Shown in pieces: positions 54,512 to 63,252 of a stretch of 64,000 bases of DNA. Origin of the DNA: Bacillota bacterium (GTDB lineage: Bacteria; Bacillota; Clostridia; Christensenellales; Aristaeellaceae); contig JAEZIN010000028.1 of NCBI GenBank assembly GCA_023436585.1, positions 124,001-188,000 on the forward strand. Reading direction: 5' to 3'. The notes under the pieces were generated by a model, which saw only the letters and a list, made by a program, of their open reading frames with translations, was not told the DNA's origin and ran no database searches. Position 1 is the stretch's first letter, and every line of letters starts with the position of its first letter. The position numbers were made by a program, and so were the translations under genes.

Positions 54512-55573
54512 ATGCAGCAGAAGATGGTGGATTGCCATATGCACACATTATCCGGCTCGCCGGAAAGGTTGCAGCCCATGGCGGACCATTTCGGGTTTGA
54601 AAAATATACGGTGCTTGGCTGTCCCTGTTTTGCGGGGCCGCTGAACAACCTGGAAGTCCTGTTGGCAAAAGCCCTGCATCCCGGCCGCGTATATGCTTTC
54701 GGCGGGCTTACGTACCTGCCCCAAGAGCGAAACGGGCAAGCACACGTGAATCAGATCCGGCAGCTCATGGCGGCCGGCTTTGACGGGATCAAATTCATTG
54801 AAAGCAAGCCTACCATTGCCCGTGACCTGAAGCTGCAAATGGACAGTGAGGAGATGGAACCGGCTTTTGCGCTGTTGGAGGAAACCCAGTTTCCTATCCT
54901 CTGGCACGTAGGCGATCCCGCGACTTTCTGGGATGAACGCACAGCCCCCCGCTTTGCGGTGGAAAACGGGTGGTGTTATACCGATCCCTCCTTCCCTGCG
55001 CTCAAGGACCTGTACGACCAGACGGAGAAGGTGCTTGGCCGCCATCCCCGCTTGCAGGCATGTCTGGCTCACTTTTACTTTACAGCGGATGACATGTCCC
55101 ATGCCATTAAGATGCTGGATACGTATCCCGGCCTGCGTTTTGATTTGACGCCGGGGACGGAAATGTACGGGCATTTTTTGCGGGAGCCGGACTTGTGGCG
55201 CAAATTTTTTATCAGGTATCAGGACCGCATTCTCTTTGGAACCGATCTTTCCGATGATGAAAAGGATTTCGAAAGCGGCTTGTACGATACGCTGGTGGGG
55301 CTAATTACAAACACCCTCACCCAGCCAGGCGAGGTCAAGGTATGGGATATACAAGGCCGGGGGCTTGGGCTGAATAGGGATGTGCTGGATAAGGTTTTTG
55401 CCGCCAATACGGAGCGGATGTATGGCGCAGTGCCCCGGAGAATCTGCCGGGAAGGCGTGGCCGCCCTGATAAATAAGCACGAAGAGCATGTGCCCGCGGC
55501 GCAAAGGCAGCAGCTGCTTCACCTGACGCAGAAGCTGCACAAAGCGCTTGGGATGGGAGAGGAACAAGCATGA
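54512..55573 (+). CDS. Amidohydrolase-family protein (amidohydrolase 2 type)
   Basis: 353 residues. Metal-binding pattern DCHMHT (His9, His11), a second His in LWHVGDP (about 132), a third in CLAHFYF (about 190) and the Asp of FGTDLS (about 249) are those of the amidohydrolase-2 barrel, which includes sugar lactonases and decarboxylases. It is coupled to the following GH4 gene by ATGA and follows the GH13-like gene by 18 bases. A lactonase acting on an oxidised sugar would fit an operon with NAD-using enzymes, but the reaction cannot be settled from sequence. Confidence 0.82.
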   Translation: MQQKMVDCHMHTLSGSPERLQPMADHFGFEKYTVLGCPCFAGPLNNLEVLLAKALHPGRVYAFGGLTYLPQERNGQAHVNQIRQLMAAGFDGIKFIESKPTIARDLKLQMDSEEMEPAFALLEETQFPILWHVGDPATFWDERTAPRFAVENGWCYTDPSFPALKDLYDQTEKVLGRHPRLQACLAHFYFTADDMSHAIKMLDTYPGLRFDLTPGTEMYGHFLREPDLWRKFFIRYQDRILFGTDLSDDEKDFESGLYDTLVGLITNTLTQPGEVKVWDIQGRGLGLNRDVLDKVFAANTERMYGAVPRRICREGVAALINKHEEHVPAAQRQQLLHLTQKLHKALGMGEEQA

Positions 55574-56973
55574 AAATGGCTTTGATCGGCGGCGGAAGCC
55601 TGCGCACGCCGTATTTTGTGGAAGCCCTGGTCCGCCATGCCGGGGACCTTGGCATCAGCGAACTGTCCATCATGGATAACGACGCACAGAAGCTGCAGAT
55701 CTTTGGCGGCCTGTCCATCTATCAGGCGCAAAAGCAGGGGACACAGGTAAAAATGAGCTTGACCACCGACCCGATTGAGGCGGTGAAGGATGCGCAATAC
55801 ATAGTCACCACCCTTCGGGTGGGGCAGGACAGGGCGCGGGTGCTGGATGAGCGTGTGGCCTTGGCCCAGGGCGTTATCGGACAGGAAACCACGGGGCCGG
55901 GAGGCTTTGCCTATGCCCTGCGCACGATTCCCGTCATGCTTTCCTACATGGAGCTGGTCAAACATTATGCCGCGCCGGAAGCGCTGGTGTTCAACTTTAC
56001 CAACCCCGCTGGGCTTGTGACCCAGGCCATGGTGGATGCGGGCTACCGCAATATCATCGGCATATGCGACAACGCCACAGGGATGAAAATTGAGCTTGGC
56101 AAAGCGCTGCGGCTGAACGCGGGCGACTTCTTTGTGCGCTCCTATGGCTTGAACCACCTTTCCTGGGCAGATCAAGTGCTGGTGCATGGCGTCAACATCC
56201 TGCCCAAGCTGATGGAGCGGGAAAGCTTTGTTGCAAACTTTCATGATTTCACTTACTTTGACAGGGATCTTATCAGGCGTCGGGGAACGATCCCCAACGG
56301 CTACCTGTACTATTATTATCATCGCGATCAAGCGCTGAAAAATATGCTCAAGGCCGAGAAGACCCGGGGCGAAAGCATTTTGGAAATCAATGAAAAAATG
56401 ATGTGGGACCTGCGGGCCTTTGATCCCGGCGACTATGAAGCCATCAACCGCTGCTACCGGGAAGCCATGCAAAGGCGGGAAGGCAGCTATATGGCCATGG
56501 AGATGGGCGGAACAAAGCCACAGCAGGAAGAAATCGACTTGAAGGCCCTGGGCATACCGGAGCTTGCGCCTGCCGGCGGGCAGGTTCAGCTGCTGGAAGG
56601 CTACGCCGGTATCGTGTTCAATTATATCAAGGCTGTGCATACCGGCCGGGCGGTAGATGTTGCTCTGAATGTACCCAACAATGGCAGCATTCGTGGCATG
56701 GAGCCGGACGATGTGGTAGAGGTCAGCTGCCTGGTGGACCGCGATGGGGCGCATCCCGTAAAGATCATTGATCCGGATGAGGAGAATCTGCTTCTGATGA
56801 AGCAGGTCAAACGCTATGAGAAGCTAACGGTACAGGCAGTTGCGCAACGCTCGGTGTTAACCGCCGCCCATGCGTTGATGAACCATCCGCTGGTAGGCTC
56901 CTGGCCGCTGGCAAAGGCCCTTGTGGAAAAATACATGCAGGTGCACGCCGATTACCTAAAGGACTGGCAATGA
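55570..56973 (+). CDS. Glycoside hydrolase family 4 (6-phospho-beta-glucosidase-like)
   Basis: 467 residues. NAD site ALIGGGSLRTPYFVEAL; QETTGPGGFAYALRTIPV near 105-122; FNFTNPAG near 142; GICDNATG with the metal-binding Cys near 163; YGLNHLSW with the metal-binding His near 192; and IPNGYLYYYYH holding the likely catalytic Tyr. GH4 enzymes cleave by transient oxidation at C3 using NAD and Mn. The GLNHLSW type belongs to the branch that usually takes 6-phosphoglycosides, yet no PTS is present here; a PfkB kinase is encoded next door. ATGA overlaps on both sides confirm the operon. Confidence 0.92.
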   Translation: MKMALIGGGSLRTPYFVEALVRHAGDLGISELSIMDNDAQKLQIFGGLSIYQAQKQGTQVKMSLTTDPIEAVKDAQYIVTTLRVGQDRARVLDERVALAQGVIGQETTGPGGFAYALRTIPVMLSYMELVKHYAAPEALVFNFTNPAGLVTQAMVDAGYRNIIGICDNATGMKIELGKALRLNAGDFFVRSYGLNHLSWADQVLVHGVNILPKLMERESFVANFHDFTYFDRDLIRRRGTIPNGYLYYYYHRDQALKNMLKAEKTRGESILEINEKMMWDLRAFDPGDYEAINRCYREAMQRREGSYMAMEMGGTKPQQEEIDLKALGIPELAPAGGQVQLLEGYAGIVFNYIKAVHTGRAVDVALNVPNNGSIRGMEPDDVVEVSCLVDRDGAHPVKIIDPDEENLLLMKQVKRYEKLTVQAVAQRSVLTAAHALMNHPLVGSWPLAKALVEKYMQVHADYLKDWQ

Positions 56974-57884
56974 TGAAGCATTTTGACAAGCGCGAATACG
57001 ATGCGTTCTGCTTTGGCGCCACCAACTGCGACCTTTTGTTTGGCGGTCTTGAGAGGCTGCCCGCCCCTGGGCGCGAGGAATTTTGCCAGACCTTTAAAAT
57101 GCAGGCCGGCGGCGCGGCCAATACGGCCATGGCGCTTTCCAGGCTTGGGGTTCGTACAGCCTTTTACACCAGGCTGGGGGAGGATAAGCTGGGCGATGCG
57201 GCCTATGCATCTATGGAAGGTACGGGCCTTGCCATGGAATATGTAGTGCGCGACCCTGCCATCATGACCAGCGTTACTGCGGTTTTATCCCTGGGGCATG
57301 AGCGGGCCTTTGCCACGTATGACAAAACGGGAATGGAATGTGTTCCCAAAGATGTGCTTGAGCAAGGGCTTTTGAAAAGCACCCATGTTCACAGTTATTT
57401 GGGGTACGCAAAAAGCCTGGGCCTGGATTCGCTGAAAAGAAAATACGGCTGCACCCTCTCCCTGGATACAGGCTGGGACCCATCCCAAAGTATTGAAGAT
57501 TATAAGGAGGTGCTATCGGCCTGCGATGTCTTTTTGCCCAACGCTTGGGAGGTGCTGCAGCTCACAGGCGAAACGGAGCTGGAAACTGCCATAAGCAGCC
57601 TGGCCGCCTATTGCAGGCTGCTGGTGGTAAAGCTGGGGGACAAGGGCTGCGCATTGTGCCATAACGGACAGGTTCAAATGATCCCCGGCAGGGCAGTGCA
57701 AGCCGTGGATACGTGCGGTGCCGGCGATTTATTCAACGCGGGCTTTTTGAAGGGGTACCTTTCCGGCATGCCGCTGAATGAATGCGCGCGGCTGGGCAAT
57801 GCTTCTGGCGCCTTGTCCGTCACCTTTTTGGGCGGGATGGATGACATGTATACCCTTGAAAACGTAAAAAGAATGATGCCGTGA
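56970..57884 (+). CDS. PfkB-family carbohydrate kinase
   Basis: 304 residues. Substrate motif MQAGGAANTAMALSRLGVRTAFYTRLGEDKLG near 46-77 and the ATP/anion-hole motif AVDTCGAGDLFNAGFLKGYL near 248-267 with the catalytic Asp. It is overlapped by the stop of the GH4 gene. Family members phosphorylate ketoses, ribose, or keto-deoxy sugar acids. Its place after GH4 suggests it acts on the sugar set free by, or supplied to, that enzyme. Fructokinase, 2-keto-3-deoxygluconate kinase and ribokinase activities cannot be told apart here. Confidence 0.88.
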   Translation: MMKHFDKREYDAFCFGATNCDLLFGGLERLPAPGREEFCQTFKMQAGGAANTAMALSRLGVRTAFYTRLGEDKLGDAAYASMEGTGLAMEYVVRDPAIMTSVTAVLSLGHERAFATYDKTGMECVPKDVLEQGLLKSTHVHSYLGYAKSLGLDSLKRKYGCTLSLDTGWDPSQSIEDYKEVLSACDVFLPNAWEVLQLTGETELETAISSLAAYCRLLVVKLGDKGCALCHNGQVQMIPGRAVQAVDTCGAGDLFNAGFLKGYLSGMPLNECARLGNASGALSVTFLGGMDDMYTLENVKRMMP

Positions 57885-57939
57885 TATGCTTTGTGGTTGC
57901 AAAGTACGGTTTCAAACAATTTTTAGAAGATTCGCTTAA

Positions 57940-57955
57940 GAGTAAACGTTTATTC
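57940..57955. promoter_or_regulatory. Copy of the regional operator behind the kinase gene
   Basis: GAGTAAACGTTTATTC matches GGATAAACGTTTATCC at 13 of 16 positions. It lies 215 bases upstream of the perfect copy at 58155-58170, a spacing compatible with DNA looping by a tetramer or two dimers. Confidence 0.6.
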
Positions 57956-58065
57956 TTGCGGCTGTTCTGTGGATCTCCACAGCAAAAACATTACGAATCT
58001 GCGCCATAAATTCGAGAATGGCAAAATATATTCGAGTTTATAGATGGAATTTTGCGGATCTGCAC

Positions 58066-58170
58066 TTGAAATATGATCTGTAAGGGAGTATACTTGAAAA
58101 AAGAGAGCGCATGAATCTTTCTCCCATGCGGAGATGTCTGAAGATGTGCTGAAGGGATAAACGTTTATCC
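58066..58170 (+). promoter_or_regulatory. Promoter and perfect operator of the third ABC operon
   Basis: TTGAAA at 58066-58071 and TATACT at 58089-58094 (17-base spacer). GGATAAACGTTTATCC at 58155-58170 is the only exact, fully palindromic copy of the consensus in the window, about 55 bases after the start point, so it would act as a roadblock. Confidence 0.85.
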
Positions 58171-58274
58171 TTTTCATAAGCAAGCTTATGCCGTGCGGCA
58201 GAGAAGAGGAGGGGAGAGAGGCCTGTTCCGCGGCTATCCCGTGATGCATCAAAAAATTTTAGGAGGAAAGTATT

Positions 58275-59756
58275 ATGTTCAAGAAATGGCTTACTCTTGT
58301 GCTGGTAGCATGCCTGTGCGTGAGCCTGTTACCCATGAGCGCCCTGGCGGCACAGCCCTTTGTGCTTTTCACCCCCTGGTCCAACACCTCTACCGCTGAG
58401 GACCTGAAGGAAGTCCGCCAGGCCATTGAGCAGGAAATTGCCGATTCCATCGGTCTGAGCCTGGACTGGATCGTGGTCCCCACCGACGGCTCCCTGGAGA
58501 AGCTGAACGTGCTCTTGGCCAGCGGCGACCAGCTGGATGCCGCCACCATGAACATCGGTGATGCCATGAAGTACGCCACCGGCAGCGATTTGGTGATGCC
58601 GCTGAACGATCTTTTGAACGAATACGGCAAGGACCTTCTTGCAAATATCCCCGCGGAAGCCTGGGTCCCCTGCACCAACACCAAGGGTGAAATCCTGTTC
58701 ATCCCCGATTACTACCAGTGGCGCTGGCAGGGCTGCGTCATCCGCACCGACCTTTTGAAGGAACAGGGCCTTTCCATGCCCACCACCATTGCGGAACTGG
58801 AAAATGTGATGGAAGTGTTCAAGAACGCCTATCCGGACATGATCCCCGCTACAGGTCTGCCGTGGTTCTCCGATCCCTTCCTGCAGGGTGCAGTCAGCGG
58901 CAAGGCCTCCCAGATGACCGAATGGGTATTGAGCCCCGAAGGCAAGGTTGTGCCCTCCATGACACTACCCGAGTACAAGAACATGGTCACCCTGTATAAA
59001 AAGTGGGTGGACAGCGGCTGGTTTGATCCGGAGTTCCTGTCCGGCAACGATGACAGCCAGACCCTTCTGTGGACCTCCGGCCGCGTAGGCATTTGGTTCT
59101 GCGATCCCCACCGCCCGCTGATCTGGGCCCGCGATGCTTTGCTTGCCAACTTCCCCAACGCCGAAGCGACCTTCATGCCCGTTCCCATGAACGATCAGGG
59201 CGTGAAATCCTTCCCCGTGTCCTATGGCGTGGGCCGCGTGCTGTGGATCCGCCAGGACACCAAGGTGGCCAAGGAAATCGTGCAGTTCTTCAACAAGATG
59301 ATCGCCGAGCCTGACTTCTACCGCCTGTGCGATATGGGCATCGAAGGCAAGCACTGGATTGACAAAGGTGCAAACTGGGGCTATCCCGAAAACATCACCA
59401 GCGAGAACGCCCCCTACAACGACATTTACCGTCCTCTCTCCTGGGAATTCCTGGACATCCTGAAGCCCATGGAGAACACCGATCCGGCCACGGAAAACAT
59501 TCACAATGCCCTGAACGAAGAATACGCCACGGCTGAACTCATCAAAACCGGCCTGGAAGGCTTTACTGTGGATTCCAGCAACACCGGCATGTATACCCCC
59601 ATCGATCTGTTTGAAAATATGTTCAACATCGTTGTAGGCGTAAGCAGCCTGGACGACTTTGACAGCATCGTGGAAAACTGGTATGCTACCGGCGGCACAC
59701 AGTTGGTGGAGGAGTATACCCGCCAGTATAATGAATGGCTGGCCTCTCAGAAGTAA
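58275..59756 (+). CDS. Extracellular solute-binding protein (LipO-like), last transporter
   Basis: 493 residues. The signal peptide ends at ALAA (about residue 25); LVAC inside the hydrophobic core (Cys13) formally fits a lipobox but lies too early for a normal one. Family pattern: GLSLDWIVVPTDGSLEKLNVLLASGDQLDAATM, FIPDYYQWRWQGCVIRTDLLKE, LDDFDSIVENWYATGG. AGGAGG precedes the start. First gene of its operon, with the perfect operator upstream. Codon choice (AAC, GGC, CTG-rich) is notably more biased than in the neighbours, as expected for a highly expressed protein. Confidence 0.92.
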   Translation: MFKKWLTLVLVACLCVSLLPMSALAAQPFVLFTPWSNTSTAEDLKEVRQAIEQEIADSIGLSLDWIVVPTDGSLEKLNVLLASGDQLDAATMNIGDAMKYATGSDLVMPLNDLLNEYGKDLLANIPAEAWVPCTNTKGEILFIPDYYQWRWQGCVIRTDLLKEQGLSMPTTIAELENVMEVFKNAYPDMIPATGLPWFSDPFLQGAVSGKASQMTEWVLSPEGKVVPSMTLPEYKNMVTLYKKWVDSGWFDPEFLSGNDDSQTLLWTSGRVGIWFCDPHRPLIWARDALLANFPNAEATFMPVPMNDQGVKSFPVSYGVGRVLWIRQDTKVAKEIVQFFNKMIAEPDFYRLCDMGIEGKHWIDKGANWGYPENITSENAPYNDIYRPLSWEFLDILKPMENTDPATENIHNALNEEYATAELIKTGLEGFTVDSSNTGMYTPIDLFENMFNIVVGVSSLDDFDSIVENWYATGGTQLVEEYTRQYNEWLASQK

Positions 59757-59840
59757 GACGCCTGTACAAAGCGAGGGAGGGGAAGAAGATATTCTCTCCC
59801 CTCCCCCTTCCATCATGCAGGCCAAGAAAGGGGTCGGCCC

Positions 59841-60758
59841 ATGAAAAAGCACGGCTTTCTTTACAACATAAAAGCGTACAAGCTGCTGTACCTGATGTTT
59901 TTACCTACGGCAGCCACTTTGCTGATCTTCAATTATCTGCCGCTATGGGGCCTTCGGATGGCTTTTTTCAATTACATTCCTTGGAAGGGGTTTGAAGGAA
60001 GCGCGTTTGTGGGCTGGCAGAATTTTAAAACACTCTTTTCCCTGCCCGACTTTGGCAGGCTGGTAACCAACACCGTAGTCATTAACATCTATAAAATACT
60101 GATCGGCTTTCCGATGCCCATCCTGTTTGCCCTGCTGCTCAATGAAATCCGCGGAAGGCGGTTCAAGCGCACGGTGCAAACCATATCCTATCTTCCCCAC
60201 TTTGTATCCTGGGTGATCATCAGCGCGATTTTGTATGCGCTCATCAATGGCAACTATGGCCTTGTAAACACGTTTATGACAAGCATCGGCATAACGCCGC
60301 CCAGATGGTATGTCCGCCCTGATATGTGGCGCGGGCTGCTGGTTGCCACCGATATATGGAAGTCGGTGGGCTTCAGCTCCATTTTGTACCTGGCTGCCAT
60401 CGCTAACATCAATACCGAAATGTACGAGGCTGCCGTCATTGATGGCGCCAGCCGTTTGAAGCAGATATTATACATCACCCTGCCCAGCCTGCTGCCTACC
60501 ATTATCGTGATGTTTATATTAAGCATGGGCGGTATGATGAACGGCAATTTCCAGCAGATTTATTCCCTGGTAGGCTCCAACACGCCGCTGTACAAAACGG
60601 TGGACGTGCTGGATTATGCCATCTACCGCAGAGGCCTGCAGCGCAGCGAATTTTCCCTGGCAACGGCCATGGGTATCTTTCAGTCCGGTATCAGTTTCCT
60701 GCTGGTGGTCATCACCAACAAGGTCGCGAACAAGGCAGGTGAGTACGGCGTATGGTGA
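59841..60758 (+). CDS. Sugar ABC transporter permease, LplB type
   Basis: 305 residues, six membrane segments, EAA loop EAAVIDGASRLKQILYITLP. GAAAGGGG precedes the ATG. It lies 84 bases after the SBP gene; the gap holds a G/C-rich inverted segment (GGGGAGGG... CCCTCCCCC-like) that may protect the SBP transcript. It pairs with the next gene, overlapping it by seven bases. Confidence 0.93.
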   Translation: MKKHGFLYNIKAYKLLYLMFLPTAATLLIFNYLPLWGLRMAFFNYIPWKGFEGSAFVGWQNFKTLFSLPDFGRLVTNTVVINIYKILIGFPMPILFALLLNEIRGRRFKRTVQTISYLPHFVSWVIISAILYALINGNYGLVNTFMTSIGITPPRWYVRPDMWRGLLVATDIWKSVGFSSILYLAAIANINTEMYEAAVIDGASRLKQILYITLPSLLPTIIVMFILSMGGMMNGNFQQIYSLVGSNTPLYKTVDVLDYAIYRRGLQRSEFSLATAMGIFQSGISFLLVVITNKVANKAGEYGVW

Positions 60759-61669
60759 TCCGTTTTAAACGCAAAAGTTGGATTGAACCCACGGCAGCGA
60801 CCCTCCCCTTCCGCATTTTTAATACCATATTGATGCTCGCCCTGTCGGCCCTGTTTATAGCGCCGTTTCTGCTGATTGCCATCGCCTCCTTTACGCCGGA
60901 GGTGGAGATAGCCGCCAAGGGATTTCAGTTCCTTCCTTCGCAGCTGACTTTTTATAACTACCAGTACCTGTTTGGTTCCAGCGAAAAATTCACGACATCC
61001 CTTCAGGCTACGTCTCTATTGACCATCGTGGGCACGCTGAATACGTTATTTTTCACTTCGTTGGGTGCGTATGCCCTGTCTAGAAAATATCTGCCTTACC
61101 GCAAGGGCATGACGTTTTTTGTGTTCTTTACCATGCTGGTCAACGGCGGTTTGATTCCATGGTACATGGTGGTCAACAACCTGGGCTTGATCGACAGCTT
61201 CTTTGCCCTGTTCATTCCCGGAACCATTGCCACATGGAATCTGATCATCATGCGCAATTCCTTCATGTCCATTCCGGAATCCCTGGAGGAATCGGCAAAG
61301 ATCGACGGAGCAAACGACTTTACAGTGTTCTTCCGGATCATACTGCCTATGTCCATGCCCATCATCGCAACTATGATCGTTTATCTGGCTGTGGGATACT
61401 GGAATGAATGGTATGCCTGTATGCTGTTTATCACCCGGAATGAAAAACTGTTTACGCTCCAATACCTTTTGCGGGAAATCCTTAACTCCAGCGCAGCCAT
61501 GAACAGCCGGGGCGCCATTGACCTTCGGGCGGCCGCCAAGCAGGCCATTCCCTCCGAAAGCCTGAAGATGGCGGCGGTGATGGTAGCCACGGTACCGATC
61601 CTCTGCGTGTACCCTTTCCTGCAGAAGTATTTTGTGCACGGAATCATGATCGGGTCCATCAAAGAGTAG
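60752..61669 (+). CDS. Sugar ABC transporter permease, LplC type
   Basis: 305 residues, six membrane segments, EAA loop ESAKIDGANDFTVFFRIILP, and the ending PFLQKYFVHGIMIGSIKE typical of the branch. It overlaps the preceding gene. It is the last gene of the operon, 53 bases before a terminator. Confidence 0.93.
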   Translation: MVIRFKRKSWIEPTAATLPFRIFNTILMLALSALFIAPFLLIAIASFTPEVEIAAKGFQFLPSQLTFYNYQYLFGSSEKFTTSLQATSLLTIVGTLNTLFFTSLGAYALSRKYLPYRKGMTFFVFFTMLVNGGLIPWYMVVNNLGLIDSFFALFIPGTIATWNLIIMRNSFMSIPESLEESAKIDGANDFTVFFRIILPMSMPIIATMIVYLAVGYWNEWYACMLFITRNEKLFTLQYLLREILNSSAAMNSRGAIDLRAAAKQAIPSESLKMAAVMVATVPILCVYPFLQKYFVHGIMIGSIKE

Positions 61670-61721
61670 CAAGGTATCTTTCCCAAACAGTCTAAAACGT
61701 TCATTCGGACAAAAACATTGT

Positions 61722-61763
61722 AACCGCCGGATAGGGTCGCGCATCCTATCCGGCGGTTTTCCT
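61722..61763 (+). terminator. Terminator of the last ABC operon
   Basis: AACCGCCGGATAGG pairs perfectly with CCTATCCGGCGGTT (14 bp, 9-base loop), followed by TTCCTT. The rest of the 218-bp gap to the glycerate kinase gene holds nothing else that I can see. Confidence 0.85.
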
Positions 61764-61887
61764 TATAGCCTTTTTTTCAGTTGTAAGTAAAATGACCAAT
61801 AACCTATCTCTGGAACAGGCTGCCCGATTTAGCACCCCGGCGCTCCAAATGCAGATGGCGCCCATAGGAAGCACGGCAAGTAAGCTT

Positions 61888-63042
61888 TTACGAGCCGATC
61901 TCATGCATGGACATACCGATTTTGATAAGCCTAAACAATCGTTCAAGAGAATCTTCAAAAAGCGCTTTCGCATTGGCAATGGCATGATCCAGCGGCATGA
62001 TACCGTTGATCGCGGTGATAATGCTTGTTAACCCTTCCTGATAAAAAGCCTGCGCTCCATCGCCCATCCCGCCAACAACAGCGATCACGGGTATCCCCTT
62101 CACAGCACAGCGTTTTGCAATTCCCGCAGGGGCTTTCCCAAACAGTACAGATTGCGCATCCAGCTTTCCTTCACCAGTGATGACAAGATCGCAGCCGTTC
62201 AATAGTTCGTCAAAATGCATTGCTTCCAGTACCGCGTCAATCCCTTTTCGCATGTGTGCTTTCAAAACACCGCCAAGCGCCGCTCCAAGCCCACCGGCAG
62301 CGCCCGCTCCTGGAAATTGGGATATACTATACCCAAGCGTTCTTTCCAGTATACCGGCATAATGAACCATGCCCCCTTCCAACTCACCGAACAAAGCATC
62401 TGTTACGCCTTTTTGCGGGCCGTATATCGCGGTGGCCCCATTGGGGCCGTACAATGGATTTGTCACATCACAAATCACAGTCATATCGGTTGTATGAAGT
62501 CGGGGATGAAGATTAGAAAAATCTGCTCTTTGGACTTTGTATAAATCTTGGCCGCGCCCGTACAGCAAGTTTTCATTTTTATCAAAAAAGCGGGCCCCCA
62601 ATGCCGCCAGCATTCCCATGCCCCCGTCATTTGTTGCACTGCCGCCAATGCCGATGACGATGTGCTTGACCCCCCTGTCAAGCGCATGCATTATCATTTC
62701 GCCTGTTCCTCTGGTAGAAGCCCCCAGTGGGTCCAGCTTCCCGCGCATCAGTGGCAAACCGGACGCCTGTGCCATTTCCAATACCGCCGTCTGTCCATCG
62801 TCAATCATGCCATATGCAGCTTCAACCAAATTGCCGTCCGGCCCTGTCACATGAACTGTTTTCACATGGCCACCGTTAGCGAATACCAGGGCTTCAACGG
62901 TTCCTTCGCCGCCGTCAGCCACAGGAGCCAATACTGTTTGGACCTGCGGGAAATGGCGCTTGCATACATCATCCATAATCTTTGTCATTTCAACTGCTGA
63001 AAGCGACCCTTTGAAGGAGTCCGGTGCAAAAATAAATTTCAT
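61888..63042 (-). CDS. Glycerate kinase (GlxK/GarK family)
   Basis: 384 residues. The N-terminal FIFAPDSFKGSLSAVEM and the central IGIGGSATNDGGMGMLAALGARFFD are the family signatures; GCDLVITGEGKLDAQSVLFGKAPAGIA near 280-305 is the third conserved block. It phosphorylates D-glycerate (to 2- or 3-phosphoglycerate), linking sugar-acid or glycerate breakdown to glycolysis. AAGGGTAAGG precedes the ATG at 63042. It lies downstream of the FAD oxidoreductase on the same strand with a 210-base gap containing a hairpin, so it may have its own promoter. Confidence 0.93.
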   Translation of the reverse strand: MKFIFAPDSFKGSLSAVEMTKIMDDVCKRHFPQVQTVLAPVADGGEGTVEALVFANGGHVKTVHVTGPDGNLVEAAYGMIDDGQTAVLEMAQASGLPLMRGKLDPLGASTRGTGEMIMHALDRGVKHIVIGIGGSATNDGGMGMLAALGARFFDKNENLLYGRGQDLYKVQRADFSNLHPRLHTTDMTVICDVTNPLYGPNGATAIYGPQKGVTDALFGELEGGMVHYAGILERTLGYSISQFPGAGAAGGLGAALGGVLKAHMRKGIDAVLEAMHFDELLNGCDLVITGEGKLDAQSVLFGKAPAGIAKRCAVKGIPVIAVVGGMGDGAQAFYQEGLTSIITAINGIMPLDHAIANAKALFEDSLERLFRLIKIGMSMHEIGS

Positions 63043-63167
63043 ATACCTTACCCTTCTGTTTGTGCGCTATGAAAACCTTGGTCTTGTTGATTTGGTTTAG
63101 CGATTCATCGAAATCCACTGGATCAAAATTGCTCCTATGCTTGTGCAAAGGAAAGAAAATCAGAAGC

Positions 63168-63206
63168 ATCGATGCTGTTTGAAGCGCACCTCCAAGCAGC
63201 ATCGAT
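63168..63206 (-). terminator. Possible terminator after the FAD oxidoreductase gene
   Basis: ATCGATGCTG (63168-63177) pairs with CAGCATCGAT (63197-63206). On the minus strand GCTTCTGATTTTCTTT follows: a T-rich but interrupted tail, so termination may be weak. Confidence 0.5.
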
Positions 63207-63252
63207 TTAAGCAATATAGCATATTCTTTCAGGCTGTCAGGATGCGTAAAAA

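Noticed and set aside
55519..56754. 411-codon minus-strand frame opposite the GH4 gene
   Set aside because: Shadow of GH4; the GH4 frame carries all catalytic motifs.
61691..61706. TCTAAAACGTTCATTC as another copy of the regional operator
   Set aside because: Only about ten of sixteen positions match and it lies between the last stop codon and a terminator, where repression has no obvious role.
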